NCBI GenBank assembly: GCA_007713455.1
Contig: VMRT01000008.1
Coordinates: 1-64,000, forward strand
Direction of reading: 5' to 3'
Source of the DNA: Pseudomonas sp.
Lineage (GTDB): Bacteria > Pseudomonadota > Gammaproteobacteria > Pseudomonadales > Pseudomonadaceae
DNA length: 64,000 nt
Position numbers and translations under genes: made by a program. The first letter of the stretch is position 1. Every line of letters begins with the position of its first letter. A model generated the notes under the pieces. That model had not been told where the DNA came from. It ran no database searches and saw only the letters and a program-made list of their open reading frames with translations. This document shows positions 55,283-63,410 of this stretch, in pieces.

Positions 55283-56155
55283 TCACGAGTACAACCACTC
55301 CTTCAACGCCTGCAGATTCCCCACCTGCAGCTGCTGCGCCGCCGCATTGGCCTGCACGGTATTCGGATCGATACCGAAGCGCTGCAGCACGTACTGCACC
55401 AGCGCTCCGCGCGTCTCGACCGGCAGCTGGCCCTCGACCATGCCGAAGTCCACCTCGATGATCGCCTTCTGCGCAGGGCTCAATCGCGCGTCCGGCTCGA
55501 TCAGCACGGTCACCGGCGTGTTCCATGCCTCGTCCTGTTCGCGGGTGTGTTCGCTGGTGTCCATCAGGTCCGGCTCGCCACGGAAGCGGCTGAGCACGAA
55601 ATCGCGGTATTCGCGGTTCTTCTCGCAGTAGGCGCGCACGTGCCAGCGCATGCCGGTGAACACCAGCGTGTGCGGCGCCATCACGCGGATTTCCACCTCG
55701 GGATTGGCCAGCGAGACATACTCGCTCTCCAGCCGCAGCCCCTCGCGGCAGGCCTGCAGGATCGGCCGCAGCACCTCGGGGCGGATACTGCGGTCCGGCA
55801 CCTGCAGTACCTCGGTATGCGCGTAGGCCAGCGCCAGGCCCTCGATATGCGGGGCGCGGACACGGTTCTGGTCGAGTAAATGCAGATAGGCGCTGGCGCT
55901 GCCGTCGATGAACAGCGGCTGGAAGCCTTTGGTCGGCTTGTAGCCCTTCAGGTGGCGGTCATATGTCAGGTTTTTGGGCGCATGTTCGTTCAGGTAGGTG
56001 TTGATGTCCTTCGATGCCTGCTGGCGGCTGATGCCGAAACTCTGCATCAGGTGGCCCGTGGTCAGACGGCCTTCCCACCATGCGATGGTCTCGATCAGCC
56101 GGTAGCGCAGCGCCAGGTCCCAGCGAATCTGACTGATCGATTGCTTGCGTTTCAT
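55283..56155 (-). CDS. WYL-domain transcriptional regulator (BrxR/CapW-like layout)
   Basis: 290 residues: winged helix-turn-helix (about 20-70, TTGHLMQSFGISRQQASKDI), WYL domain (about 130-215, with the ligand-pocket segment VMAPHTLVFTGMRWHVRAYCEKNREYRDFVLSRF) and a C-terminal dimer domain. The length and domain order are like BrxR and CapW, which control phage-defence loci through bound nucleic acid or nucleotide signals. No defence gene is adjacent, so it may be a stand-alone relative. It is divergent from a 33-residue membrane peptide. Confidence 0.85.
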   Translation of the reverse strand: MKRKQSISQIRWDLALRYRLIETIAWWEGRLTTGHLMQSFGISRQQASKDINTYLNEHAPKNLTYDRHLKGYKPTKGFQPLFIDGSASAYLHLLDQNRVRAPHIEGLALAYAHTEVLQVPDRSIRPEVLRPILQACREGLRLESEYVSLANPEVEIRVMAPHTLVFTGMRWHVRAYCEKNREYRDFVLSRFRGEPDLMDTSEHTREQDEAWNTPVTVLIEPDARLSPAQKAIIEVDFGMVEGQLPVETRGALVQYVLQRFGIDPNTVQANAAAQQLQVGNLQALKEWLYS

Positions 56156-56191
56156 CGCCTCTGCACCTGTTCCAAAGATTTACATGCCTAT

Positions 56192-56230
56192 GTCGAGCAG
56201 GTCGACGTGTCGCGCAACGCTACATATATT
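56192..56230 (+). promoter_or_regulatory. Promoter with operator-like dyad
   Basis: TCGACG (56202-56207), 17-base spacer, TATATT (56225-56230, five of six). GTCGA-gcagg-TCGAC (56192-56206) overlaps the -35 and a second dyad ACATA/TATGT (56222-56226, 56236-56240) covers the -10 and start. It would drive the 33-codon gene and may be bound by the WYL protein. Confidence 0.5.
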
Positions 56231-56274
56231 CGGGGTATGTTTCAACTCGATCCGGTGGATGAGGAGACCCTGAC

Positions 56275-56376
56275 ATGAGCCTGATGATCAATGCGTTGGT
56301 GATGTCTTGCATGGCGTTCGTTGTAATGCTGTTTCTGGCCTGGCTGGCCTATGGCAGCGGCGATCGGAAGGGGTGA
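56275..56376 (+). CDS. 33-residue single-span membrane peptide
   Basis: ATG 56275 reads MSLMINALVMSCMAF followed by VVMLFLAWLAYGSGDRKG. GAGGAG stands eight bases before the ATG. Residues about 5-26 form one hydrophobic helix followed by a charged tail. Small size and strong start signal suggest a real small membrane protein; no family recognised. Confidence 0.6.
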   Translation: MSLMINALVMSCMAFVVMLFLAWLAYGSGDRKG

Positions 56377-56480
56377 TTAGGGTTACAGTTCTATGAAGAT
56401 CAGTGGATTCCCGATGGACGGCATGAATCTCCAAGCGATGAACAGGGTCTTTGTCTCAGGCTCATTGCTAGAGATGCTTC

Positions 56481-56696
56481 ATGAAGACTCTTTCCCGCTA
56501 CCTGGCCGAAACCTTCACCTCGCAGTACCGCACGCGCGTCGAGCCGCAAGCGGACGGTCGCCTGCTGGTGCATGTCGGCTACCCGATCAATGGCACCCAC
56601 GCCACGCGCATCATGGCCGGGCACCAGGTGCAGAACACCCTGCTGGTCGAAACCATACTCGAAGACATGCGTAACGAACTGGCTCGTCCGCAATGA
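56481..56696 (+). CDS. Small conserved-looking protein of unknown function
   Basis: 71 residues, MKTLSRYLAETFTSQYRT, no signal peptide or membrane segment. The codon pattern resembles neighbouring genes. It ends four bases from the convergent bqsS-like gene. A ribosome-binding site is weak, so the call is moderate. Confidence 0.5.
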   Translation: MKTLSRYLAETFTSQYRTRVEPQADGRLLVHVGYPINGTHATRIMAGHQVQNTLLVETILEDMRNELARPQ

Positions 56697-56699
56697 TGC

Positions 56700-58016
56700 T
56701 CAGCGCGTCGCCGGCAGTGCGATGCGCACCCGCAAACCGCCCAGCGGGCTTTCTTCAAGACTCCACTCGCCACGCCAGGCCGTCAGGATATCGCTGACGA
56801 TTCCCAGCCCCAGCCCGTGACCTTCCGCGGACTCGTCCAGCCGTACGCCACGGTTGATGACCTGTTCGCGCTGTGCCGCCGGAATCCCCGGTCCGTCGTC
56901 GTCCACCAGCAGGACGAAGCCATCGCGGCTGCGCTCGATGCTCAGCTCGACGCGGCTACGGGCCCACTTGCAGGCGTTATCCAGCAGATTGCCCAGAAGC
57001 TCCAGCATGTCCTCGCGATCACGCGGCAGGCGGCAGCCGGCGGGCGCCTGCCAGCGCAGGTCGAGGCCGTTGCGGTGGATCATCGCCAGCGTATCGAACA
57101 GTGCCGGCAGTTCCGCGTCGCAGTCGAAATGCGCACCGGGCAGCACGTCCACCGATAGCCGCGCCCGGCCCAGTTCGCGGCTGACCCGTTGCTGGATCTG
57201 CTCCAGCTGCTCCTGCAGGCTGGCCTGCAGTTCGGGGTGGGCGGTGAGTTCTTCGCGTTGCACCAGGCTGCCGAGCACTGCCAGCGGTGTTTTCAGCGCG
57301 TGACCGAGGTTGCCCAGGGCATGTCGCGAGCGCTGCAAGGTGTCCTCGGTGTGGCTGAGCAGGTGGTTGATCTGCTCGACCAGCGGCTGCAGCTCGACGG
57401 GCGCCTGCTGGTCCAGCTGCTGGCGCTGGCCCTGCTGCAGCTGGGCGATCTGCTGCCGCGCGCGCTCCAGCGGGCGCAGTGCCAGCCCCATGGCGTAGCG
57501 CTGCAACAGCAGCAGGGCGAGCAGGGCGAAACCGACCAGGCCCAGACCGCTCAGCCGCACGCGGGCAAAACTTTCGAGGACCGGCGTGTAGTCCTGCGCC
57601 ACGCTGATGATGATCGGCTGGCCGTCGCGGCGGTACTCGGCGCGATAACCCAGCAGTCGCTGTTCCTGCGGGCCGTCGAGCAGTTCGTCCGCCAGGCCCG
57701 CGCGTTCCGGCCATTCTGGCGAGGCGTCCCACAGCGAGCGGGAGCGCCAGGTGCGCTCGGGCAGTTCGATCTTGAAATAGTGGCCGGAGAACGGTCGTTG
57801 ATAGCGCGGGTTGAGGCGCTGCACGTCCAGCTGATCGCCGTTCGGCCCCTTCACCAGGGCAATCAGCAGGCCCTCGGTTTCCTCGCGCAGATCGGTTTCC
57901 AGACTGCGCCTGAGGCCTGACTCGAAGAGCCACAGGCTGGTCTGCACCAGCACCAGCGCGACCAGTAGCAGGGTGGCGATCAGCGCCAGGCTGAGGCTGC
58001 GCTGGATGGACTTCAC
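56700..58016 (-). CDS. bqsS: Sensor histidine kinase, BqsS-like (Fe(II) sensor)
   Basis: 438 residues: membrane helix about 10-30, periplasmic part about 31-155, second helix about 156-178, dimerisation helix with His239 ([10 protein letters not shown]), N box [10 protein letters not shown] and G boxes DDDGPGIP and GHGLGLG. The periplasmic segment has Arg44-Glu45-Glu46-Thr47-Glu48, the RExxE motif that binds Fe(II) in P. aeruginosa BqsS. It overlaps the regulator gene by four bases. The final assignment rests on motif and gene order; an alternative is another PhoQ-like sensor. Confidence 0.72.
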   Translation of the reverse strand: MKSIQRSLSLALIATLLLVALVLVQTSLWLFESGLRRSLETDLREETEGLLIALVKGPNGDQLDVQRLNPRYQRPFSGHYFKIELPERTWRSRSLWDASPEWPERAGLADELLDGPQEQRLLGYRAEYRRDGQPIIISVAQDYTPVLESFARVRLSGLGLVGFALLALLLLQRYAMGLALRPLERARQQIAQLQQGQRQQLDQQAPVELQPLVEQINHLLSHTEDTLQRSRHALGNLGHALKTPLAVLGSLVQREELTAHPELQASLQEQLEQIQQRVSRELGRARLSVDVLPGAHFDCDAELPALFDTLAMIHRNGLDLRWQAPAGCRLPRDREDMLELLGNLLDNACKWARSRVELSIERSRDGFVLLVDDDGPGIPAAQREQVINRGVRLDESAEGHGLGLGIVSDILTAWRGEWSLEESPLGGLRVRIALPATR

Positions 58017-58678
58017 GGCTGGCCGCCGAAGCGATAGCCCTGGCCGCGGCGCGTTTCGATCAGTTCGCGGCCGAGCTTGCCGCGCAGCCGGTTGATATGC
58101 ACCTCGATGACGTTGGAATCGCGCTCGGTTTCACCGTCGTACAGGTGTTCGGTCAGCTGGGTTTTCGACAGCAGCTGCCCCGGATGCAGCATGAAATAGC
58201 GCAGCAGGCGGAATTCTCCGGCGGTGAGTTCGATGTCCTGACCATCCTTGCGACAGCACTGGCGCGACTCGTCCAGCTCCAGGCCGCCGGCCTGCAACAT
58301 GGGCTGGTTGGCCAGGCCGTGGGCACGGCGCAGCAGCGCCTGGATGCGCAGCAGCAGTTCTTCGGGATGAAAGGGCTTGGTCAGGTAGTCGTCGGCGCCG
58401 GCCTTGAGACCGTCGATGCGCTCGGCCCAGGAGCCGCGCGCGGTAAGGATCAGCACCGGTGTGGTGAGGCCGCCGGCACGCCAGTCGCGCAGCACCTCCA
58501 GCCCCGGTTTGCCAGGCAAGCCGAGGTCGAGAATGATCAGGTCATAGGGCTCGCTGGCGCCCTGGTATCCGGCGTCGCGGCCATCGGCCAGCCAGTCGAT
58601 GGCATAACCGTTGCGGCTGAGGCTGGCGACCAGTTCGTCGGCCAGCGGAACGTTGTCTTCGACCAGTAGCAGACGCAT
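58013..58678 (-). CDS. bqsR: OmpR-family response regulator, BqsR-like
   Basis: 221 residues: receiver domain with Asp8, phosphorylated Asp51, Thr79 and Lys101, then winged helix (about 125-221, [17 protein letters not shown]). It should bind direct repeats of the TTAAG-N6-TTAAG type; one such site lies at 59352-59367. It shares one base with the PepSY gene upstream. Confidence 0.78.
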   Translation of the reverse strand: MRLLLVEDNVPLADELVASLSRNGYAIDWLADGRDAGYQGASEPYDLIILDLGLPGKPGLEVLRDWRAGGLTTPVLILTARGSWAERIDGLKAGADDYLTKPFHPEELLLRIQALLRRAHGLANQPMLQAGGLELDESRQCCRKDGQDIELTAGEFRLLRYFMLHPGQLLSKTQLTEHLYDGETERDSNVIEVHINRLRGKLGRELIETRRGQGYRFGGQP

Positions 58679-58983
58679 CAGTCTTCTTCATCCTTGAGCA
58701 GGCGCCCGTCGCGGGCATCCAGTTCGAGCTCGCGGGCAACGCCGTCGGTGGTGAGCAATTCGATCTCGTAAACGTAGATGCCATCTTCCTCCTCCAGCTC
58801 CGCTTCCAGCAGGCTGGCCCCCGGATAGCGCTCCATGGCGCGCTGGAGCAGAGCTTCCAGCGGCATGATCAGACCCTCGCGGCGCAGCCGCAGGGCCTCA
58901 TCCTGGTCCAGGTCGCGGCTCGCCGCCGGAGTGGCAGCGAGCAGCAGGGTCAGTGGAACGGTTACGAAAAGGGGGGCACGCAT
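58678..58983 (-). CDS. PepSY-domain periplasmic protein, BqsQ-like
   Basis: 101 residues from ATG 58983; signal peptide ends TPAAS. The C-terminal PepSY part (about 45-101) ends [20 protein letters not shown]. It is strongly acidic, fitting cation binding or inhibition of a partner. It is similar to the next protein, so the pair is a duplication. Confidence 0.78.
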   Translation of the reverse strand: MRAPLFVTVPLTLLLAATPAASRDLDQDEALRLRREGLIMPLEALLQRAMERYPGASLLEAELEEEDGIYVYEIELLTTDGVARELELDARDGRLLKDEED

Positions 58984-58991
58984 GGATGGCC

Positions 58992-59300
58992 TCAGTCGTC
59001 CTGATGGTCCTTCAGCACTTCGCCGGTCTTGGCGTCGAGCTCGACGTCCCATTGCACACCTTTGTCGTCGCGCAGTTCAAGCTGATAGATGTGGCGGCCA
59101 TATTCCTCTTCCAGCTCGGTTTCTTCGATGGTGGCGCCGGGGTGCTTGGCCAGCGCGGCTTCGTTGAGCTTCTCGAACGACTGGATGGTGCCGGCATCGC
59201 GCAGCTTCAGTGCTTCGTCGGGACCGATGTCCTTGGCCATGGCCAGGTTGGCACCGAGGGCGAGGGTGGCGGCGGTGAACAGCGTAGTCAGTGTTTTCAT
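58992..59300 (-). CDS. PepSY-domain periplasmic protein, BqsP-like
   Basis: 102 residues from ATG 59300; signal peptide MKTLTTLFTAATLALGANLAMA. PepSY pattern with WDVELDAKTGEVLKDHQDD at the end. First gene of the four-gene run and preceded by AGGA and the candidate BqsR box. Confidence 0.8.
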   Translation of the reverse strand: MKTLTTLFTAATLALGANLAMAKDIGPDEALKLRDAGTIQSFEKLNEAALAKHPGATIEETELEEEYGRHIYQLELRDDKGVQWDVELDAKTGEVLKDHQDD

Positions 59301-59335
59301 GGTTTTGATTCCTGTGGTTGGTTTCGACGATTCAC

Positions 59336-59367
59336 AGGTTACGGGGGCTTGCTTAAACGAAACTGAA
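59336..59367 (-). promoter_or_regulatory. BqsR-like box and promoter of the bqs run
   Basis: On the minus strand TTCAG-TTTCGT-TTAAG (59352-59367) matches TTAAG-N6-TTAAG in nine of ten positions. TAACCT (59336-59341) lies ten bases downstream as -10, the spacing seen for PhoP/PmrA-type activation. Confidence 0.6.
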
Positions 59368-59472
59368 CGTCGCCAGGCGGCTGCGAATGCACCGTTCGGG
59401 CGAGGGCGAACCGCGCCATGGGGACTACGCTTGCTGCAGGTCAGCACGACCGATCGATCGGGGTGAGTCGTC

Positions 59473-59829
59473 ATGAAAACCGTGTTTCTCGTACTGCTTG
59501 CGACCCTCGGGCTGAGTGGCCAGGCCTCTGCCGAGGATCTGCTGAAGCCCTCCACCACACCGCCACCGGTCGATGATGTGGCGGCTGGCAACAGCCTGGA
59601 GGCCGAGCCCGCTTACCAGGCCGAAGGCGTGATCCGCGCCATCGATGCCCGGCAGGGCAGCGTCACCATCGCCCACGGGCCGGTGCCGGAATTGAAGTGG
59701 CCGGCGATGGTGATGCCGTTCAAGGCGGACGCCGCACAGCTCGGCGGGCTGGCCGTGGGCGATGCGGTGGAGTTCCGCTTCAGCAACGGCGAGATGGACC
59801 CGCAGATCGTCTTCATTCGACGGCAGTAG
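59473..59829 (+). CDS. CusF-like periplasmic copper-binding protein
   Basis: 118 residues with signal peptide MKTVFLVLLATLGLSGQASA. His68, Trp76, Met79 and Met81 (AHGPVPELKWPAMVMPF) form the cation-pi Cu(I)/Ag(I) site of the CusF fold. It likely buffers or hands over copper. It is divergent from the bqs run across 172 bases. Confidence 0.88.
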   Translation: MKTVFLVLLATLGLSGQASAEDLLKPSTTPPPVDDVAAGNSLEAEPAYQAEGVIRAIDARQGSVTIAHGPVPELKWPAMVMPFKADAAQLGGLAVGDAVEFRFSNGEMDPQIVFIRRQ

Positions 59830-59831
59830 CC

Positions 59832-60608
59832 TCAGCGTCGCGCCTGCTCGTGGCAGCAGCCGGCGGGCTCCGAGCGTCCGCTCGGGGCAACGCGATCATC
59901 GCTGTCGTAACGGTCGTGCAGGCGTACCCAGTCGGTGAGGTTGTGCCGCGGGCCCGTTTCGTTGCGACCGTTGGGCGTCATGTCCAGCAGTACATAGGTG
60001 CCGAGCAGTTCTTCCGCGCCGCGGCCATAGGCCGAGAAGGTGTGGAAGATGTCGCCCTGCGGGTCGCGGTAAAAAACACTGAAGCCCGACAGCTCCTCGC
60101 AGACGAAGGGTTGCCAGGCGTAGTTGTAGAAGACCTTGCCCTCGACGATGTCCTCGGCATCGAAGGACACGTGGAAGTCGCGGTTGAACGTGCTGCCGGC
60201 CGACGACAGCCAGCGGAACTGCCAGCCCATGCGCTGGCGGAACGCATCCAGCCGGTCGAACGGCGCGCGGGAAATGGCGGCGAAGCTGACGTCATGCTGC
60301 AGCAGGTGCAGTAGCGCACCGCCGATATGATCGGCCTCGAACGAACAGCCGACGCAACCCTCGGTCCAGTCCGGGCCGAACATGAAGTGCTTGATCACCA
60401 GCTGGCTGCGACCCTCGAACAGCTCGCTCAGGAGAACCGCGCCGCTGGCATCGTGAAAGCGATAGTCCTGCGCAAGGCATCGCCAGGGCAGTTGCCGACG
60501 CTTTTCGCTGAGCGCATCGCGCTGGCGGGTGAGTTGTTTCTCTTCCTGCAGATGGGCGCTGTGGGCGGCCAGCCAGTCCTGATCGGATACGACCTTGTGC
60601 GTTGCCAT
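59832..60608 (-). CDS. DUF899 thioredoxin-like protein
   Basis: 258 residues from ATG 60608, chosen because GGAGG lies seven bases ahead; the frame opens at 60650. Conserved FMFGPDWTEGCVGCSFEADH (redox CxxC) and SGFSVFYRDPQGDIFHTFSAYGRG match DUF899, a thioredoxin-fold family whose partners are unknown. Convergent with the copper protein gene. Confidence 0.85.
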   Translation of the reverse strand: MATHKVVSDQDWLAAHSAHLQEEKQLTRQRDALSEKRRQLPWRCLAQDYRFHDASGAVLLSELFEGRSQLVIKHFMFGPDWTEGCVGCSFEADHIGGALLHLLQHDVSFAAISRAPFDRLDAFRQRMGWQFRWLSSAGSTFNRDFHVSFDAEDIVEGKVFYNYAWQPFVCEELSGFSVFYRDPQGDIFHTFSAYGRGAEELLGTYVLLDMTPNGRNETGPRHNLTDWVRLHDRYDSDDRVAPSGRSEPAGCCHEQARR

Positions 60609-60833
60609 GTAGACCTCCGGGGCGCGGATTGGAAGCGGGCGCGGAGCCACCGCCGCGCGGCAATGGCCCTGTGACAGAGTCGATTGGCGCCGGGCGAAAT
60701 CGACATCGGGCCAGGGAACGTCCGGCGGCTGGCGGCGCGGTGGTTGAACTTAGCGGCCGCCGCCGCGCTCGTAATTCAGGCAAGGGCCAACCGTATGGCC
60801 CGATCTGATCCCGTTCGCAGAAGGAATAACGAG

Positions 60834-61097
60834 ATGTACAACAAGACACTGACCGCCGCGCTCGCCGTTGCCATCCTCGGTTCTGGTGCTGCCTTCGCCG
60901 CCGACAAACCCGGCGCCGACTGGATCAGCCTCGAACAGGCCGTAGAGAAGGCCAAGGCCGCCGGCTACACCGAACTGCACGGCATCGAGGCCGATGATGA
61001 TGGCTGGGAAGGCGAGGGCATGAAGCAGGACGGCAAGAAGTACGAGTTCAAGATCGATGGCCGTACCGGCGAAGTGACCAAGGACAAGGAAGACTGA
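60834..61097 (+). CDS. PepSY-domain periplasmic protein
   Basis: 87 residues from ATG 60834 with signal peptide MYNKTLTAALAVAILGSGAAFA. A single PepSY unit ends KKYEFKIDGRTGEVTKDKED. AAGGAA site ahead. It resembles the two proteins at 58678-59300, giving three PepSY genes within 2.5 kb. Confidence 0.85.
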   Translation: MYNKTLTAALAVAILGSGAAFAADKPGADWISLEQAVEKAKAAGYTELHGIEADDDGWEGEGMKQDGKKYEFKIDGRTGEVTKDKED

Positions 61098-61127
61098 GCC
61101 TGCGCGTTCCTCTCGCCTGGCGTCTTC

Positions 61128-61168
61128 GCTGAGCGCATCGCCTGCCCCCTGGCGGCGCTGCGCTCAGC
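61128..61168 (+). terminator. Long-loop hairpin after the PepSY gene
   Basis: GCTGAGCGCA (61128-61137) pairs perfectly with TGCGCTCAGC (61159-61168). Another stem, CTCCCG/CGGGAG, follows at 61186-61200. Neither has a T run. Confidence 0.35.
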
Positions 61169-61260
61169 AGCCACTTGCCACCGCTCTCCCGCAACGGGAG
61201 GCAGCTACTGACAGAGCAGGTATCATCCACCTCCCTCGTCGCTACCGTGTAGCTGCATTC

Positions 61261-62145
61261 ATGTCCGCTTCCAGTTCCCGCCCCAGCACCCTGCATCTGC
61301 CGCCAGGCGATTGGCCTACGGTGCTCGACTGCCTGTGCGCGCACTTCCCTGCGATCAGTCGCGCTACCTGGCTCGATCGCATCGCCCGCGGCCGCGTGCT
61401 TGATGCGCAGATGCAGCCGATCGATGCCGCGCAGACCTATCGGGTAGGCATGCGCATTCATTACTTTCGCGAAGTGCCGAATGAGATCCCGGTGCCGTTC
61501 GAAGAACGCATCCTGCATGTCGACGAGCATCTGGTGGTAGCCGACAAACCGCACTTTCTCTCGGTGATGCCGGCCGGCGAATACGTCAACGAAACCCTGC
61601 TGGCGCGGCTCAGCAAACGGCTGGGTAACGGCGATCTGGTGCCGATTCATCGTATCGATCGGCTCACCGCCGGTCTGGTGCTGTTCTCGGCCAACCGGGA
61701 GAGCCGTGGTGCCTACCAGGCGCTGTTCCGTGAGCGGGAGATCAGCAAGCGCTACGAGGCAATCTGCCCGGCGCTGCCGCATCTCGAATTTCCCCTGCGC
61801 CGACGCCTGTGCATGGTGCCGGGCGACCCCTTTTTCCTGATGCGTGAGGGCGCCGGTGAGCCGAACAGCGAAACGCTGATCGAGGTGCTCGAACGGCGCG
61901 GCGACCTCTGGCGCTACGGGCTCTCCCCCATCAGCGGCAAAAAGCACCAGCTGCGCCTGCACATGGCCACGCTCGGCGCCGGTATCTGCAATGACCCGTT
62001 CTATCCCGAGCTGCTCGAGCGCAGCGAGCGTGAGGCCGACGACTATGTGCGGCCACTGAAGCTGCTGGCGCGTGGATTGCGCTTCAGCGATCCGCTGAGC
62101 GGAGCGCTGCGCGAATTCGAGAGCAAGCTGCAACTGGATTGGTAA
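61261..62145 (+). CDS. RluA-family pseudouridine synthase
   Basis: 294 residues; catalytic Asp133 in HRIDRLTAGLV and the KKHQLRLHMATLG motif. There is no S4 domain; the N-terminal part is about 80 residues. It modifies uridines in rRNA or tRNA, target undefined; the form resembles RluA/TruC-like members. Confidence 0.9.
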   Translation: MSASSSRPSTLHLPPGDWPTVLDCLCAHFPAISRATWLDRIARGRVLDAQMQPIDAAQTYRVGMRIHYFREVPNEIPVPFEERILHVDEHLVVADKPHFLSVMPAGEYVNETLLARLSKRLGNGDLVPIHRIDRLTAGLVLFSANRESRGAYQALFREREISKRYEAICPALPHLEFPLRRRLCMVPGDPFFLMREGAGEPNSETLIEVLERRGDLWRYGLSPISGKKHQLRLHMATLGAGICNDPFYPELLERSEREADDYVRPLKLLARGLRFSDPLSGALREFESKLQLDW

Positions 62146-62211
62146 CGGCGGGCGCACCTTCGCGGCGTTGGCGAGTCTCAAATCCAAGACAGTCCAGCCC
62201 CTGGTGCAGCC

Positions 62212-62994
62212 ATGCCCGAAGGTCCTTCCATCGTCATCCTGCGTGAAGAAGTCGCGGCATTCGCCGGGCGCACCATCGAACGTGCCGAGGGCAGCGCCAA
62301 GATCGACATGTCCCGGCTGGCCGGTCAGGTGGTGCGTAGCTTCCATAGCTGGGGCAAGCATTTCCTGATCCAGCTGGACGACGTCTCCGTCCGCATCCAC
62401 CTGCTGCTGTTCGGCAGCTATCGCATCAATGAGCGCAAGGACGCCGTAGCACGGCTGAGCCTGGGCTTTGCCAACGGCGAGCTGAACTTCTACGCCTGCT
62501 CGGTGCAGTTGATCGAAGGGCCGCTGGATGCGACGTACGACTGGAGCATGGACCTGATGAGCGACGCCTGGAGCCCGCGCGCCACGCTCAAGCGGCTGCG
62601 CGAACGTCCGCGGCTATTGGCCTGCGATGCGCTGCTCGACCAGACGCTGTTCGCCGGCTCCGGCAACATCATCAAGAACGAGGTGCTCTACCGCGTTCGC
62701 GTGCATCCACTGTCGCTGATCGGCGCGCTGCCGGCGGCCAAGCTGCGCGAGCTGGTGCGTGAGGCGCGTACCTACAGCTTCGAATTTCTCCAGTGGAAGC
62801 GGGCCAGTGTGCTCAAGGCGCACTGGCTGGCCCACGGCAAGACGACCTGCGAGCGCTGCCATATTCCGCTGGTGAAGGTGAAAGAGCTGGGGCGCAGCCA
62901 GCGCCGGGTTTTTTTTTGCGAGCGCTGCCAGAAGCGCTATGGCGACTCAGCGCAGATCGCTGCCGACGAGCCGAGCGCGGTGGATGAGGGGTAG
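62212..62994 (+). CDS. nei: Fpg/Nei-type DNA glycosylase
   Basis: 260 residues, MPEGPS start: Pro2 is the nucleophile and Glu3 the acid. The middle holds a helix-two-turn-helix. The zinc finger uses Cys213, Cys216, Cys236 and Cys239 (CERCHIPLV to CERCQ). It removes oxidised bases and nicks the strand; Nei-like by MPEGPSI rather than MPELPE. A T9 run at 62909-62917 encodes part of the finger. The stop codon lies within the first copy of the 148-base repeat. Confidence 0.9.
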   Translation: MPEGPSIVILREEVAAFAGRTIERAEGSAKIDMSRLAGQVVRSFHSWGKHFLIQLDDVSVRIHLLLFGSYRINERKDAVARLSLGFANGELNFYACSVQLIEGPLDATYDWSMDLMSDAWSPRATLKRLRERPRLLACDALLDQTLFAGSGNIIKNEVLYRVRVHPLSLIGALPAAKLRELVREARTYSFEFLQWKRASVLKAHWLAHGKTTCERCHIPLVKVKELGRSQRRVFFCERCQKRYGDSAQIAADEPSAVDEG

Positions 62995-63137
62995 GTGTAC
63001 AACGGCGCAGCCTTCTCCACGCGATCGATTCGCCGCCGCCGAGGTGGTCGCCGGGTTCCGGTGGAAAAGCTGCGCGTTTTCCACCCTACGGCAGCCGTGG
63101 CGTTGGAGCGTAGATGGCCGGCCGGTGCAGGATGCTC
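62991..63137. repeat. Tandem hairpin repeat, copy 1
   Basis: About 147 bases, starting at the nei stop. Contains GTACAACGGC, the inner stem GGTGGAAAA/TTTTCCACC and the outer right arm TCCACCCTAC. Its left stem is more decayed than in later copies. Confidence 0.8.
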
Positions 63138-63285
63138 GTAGGGTGGACAACGGCACCGCCTTATCCACGCGATTGATTCGCCTCCGCCGAGGTGGTCGCC
63201 GGGTTCCGGTGGAAAAGCTGCGCGTTTTCCACCCTACGGCGGCCGTGGTGTTGGTGCGTAGATGGTTCGCCGGTGCAGGATGCTC
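63138..63285. repeat. Tandem hairpin repeat, copy 2
   Basis: 148 bases. GTAGGGTGGA (63138-63147) pairs with TCCACCCTAC (63228-63237); GGTGGAAAA (63208-63216) pairs with TTTTCCACC (63225-63233), which shares bases with the outer arm, so the two pairings exclude each other. Confidence 0.85.
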
Positions 63286-63399
63286 GTAGGGTGGACAACG
63301 GCTCCGCCTTGTCCACGCGATTGATTCGCCTCCGCCGAGGTGGTTCGCCGGGTTCCGGTGGGAAAAGCTGCGGCGTTTTTCACCCTATGTGCCGCTCGC
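63286..63399. repeat. Tandem hairpin repeat, copy 3 (truncated)
   Basis: About 114 bases, same order; GTGGACAA/TTGTCCAC stem is perfect here, while the right part has single-base insertions. It stops before the PRPP synthetase-like gene. Confidence 0.8.
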
Positions 63400-63410
63400 T
63401 GAGTATCGCC

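Noticed and set aside
54195-55526. 443-residue minus-strand frame across the inverted repeat
   Set aside because: It spans both structured repeat copies and the start of the WYL gene region, has no family likeness or ribosome-binding site, and its sequence follows from hairpin repeats rather than coding constraint.
55283-56376. Phage-defence island around the BrxR/CapW-like regulator
   Set aside because: No BREX, CBASS, restriction or other defence gene is adjacent; neighbours are sbcCD and a two-component system.
62991-63399. CRISPR-like array
   Set aside because: The unit is 148 bases with internal hairpins, without short repeats separated by unique spacers, and no cas gene is present.
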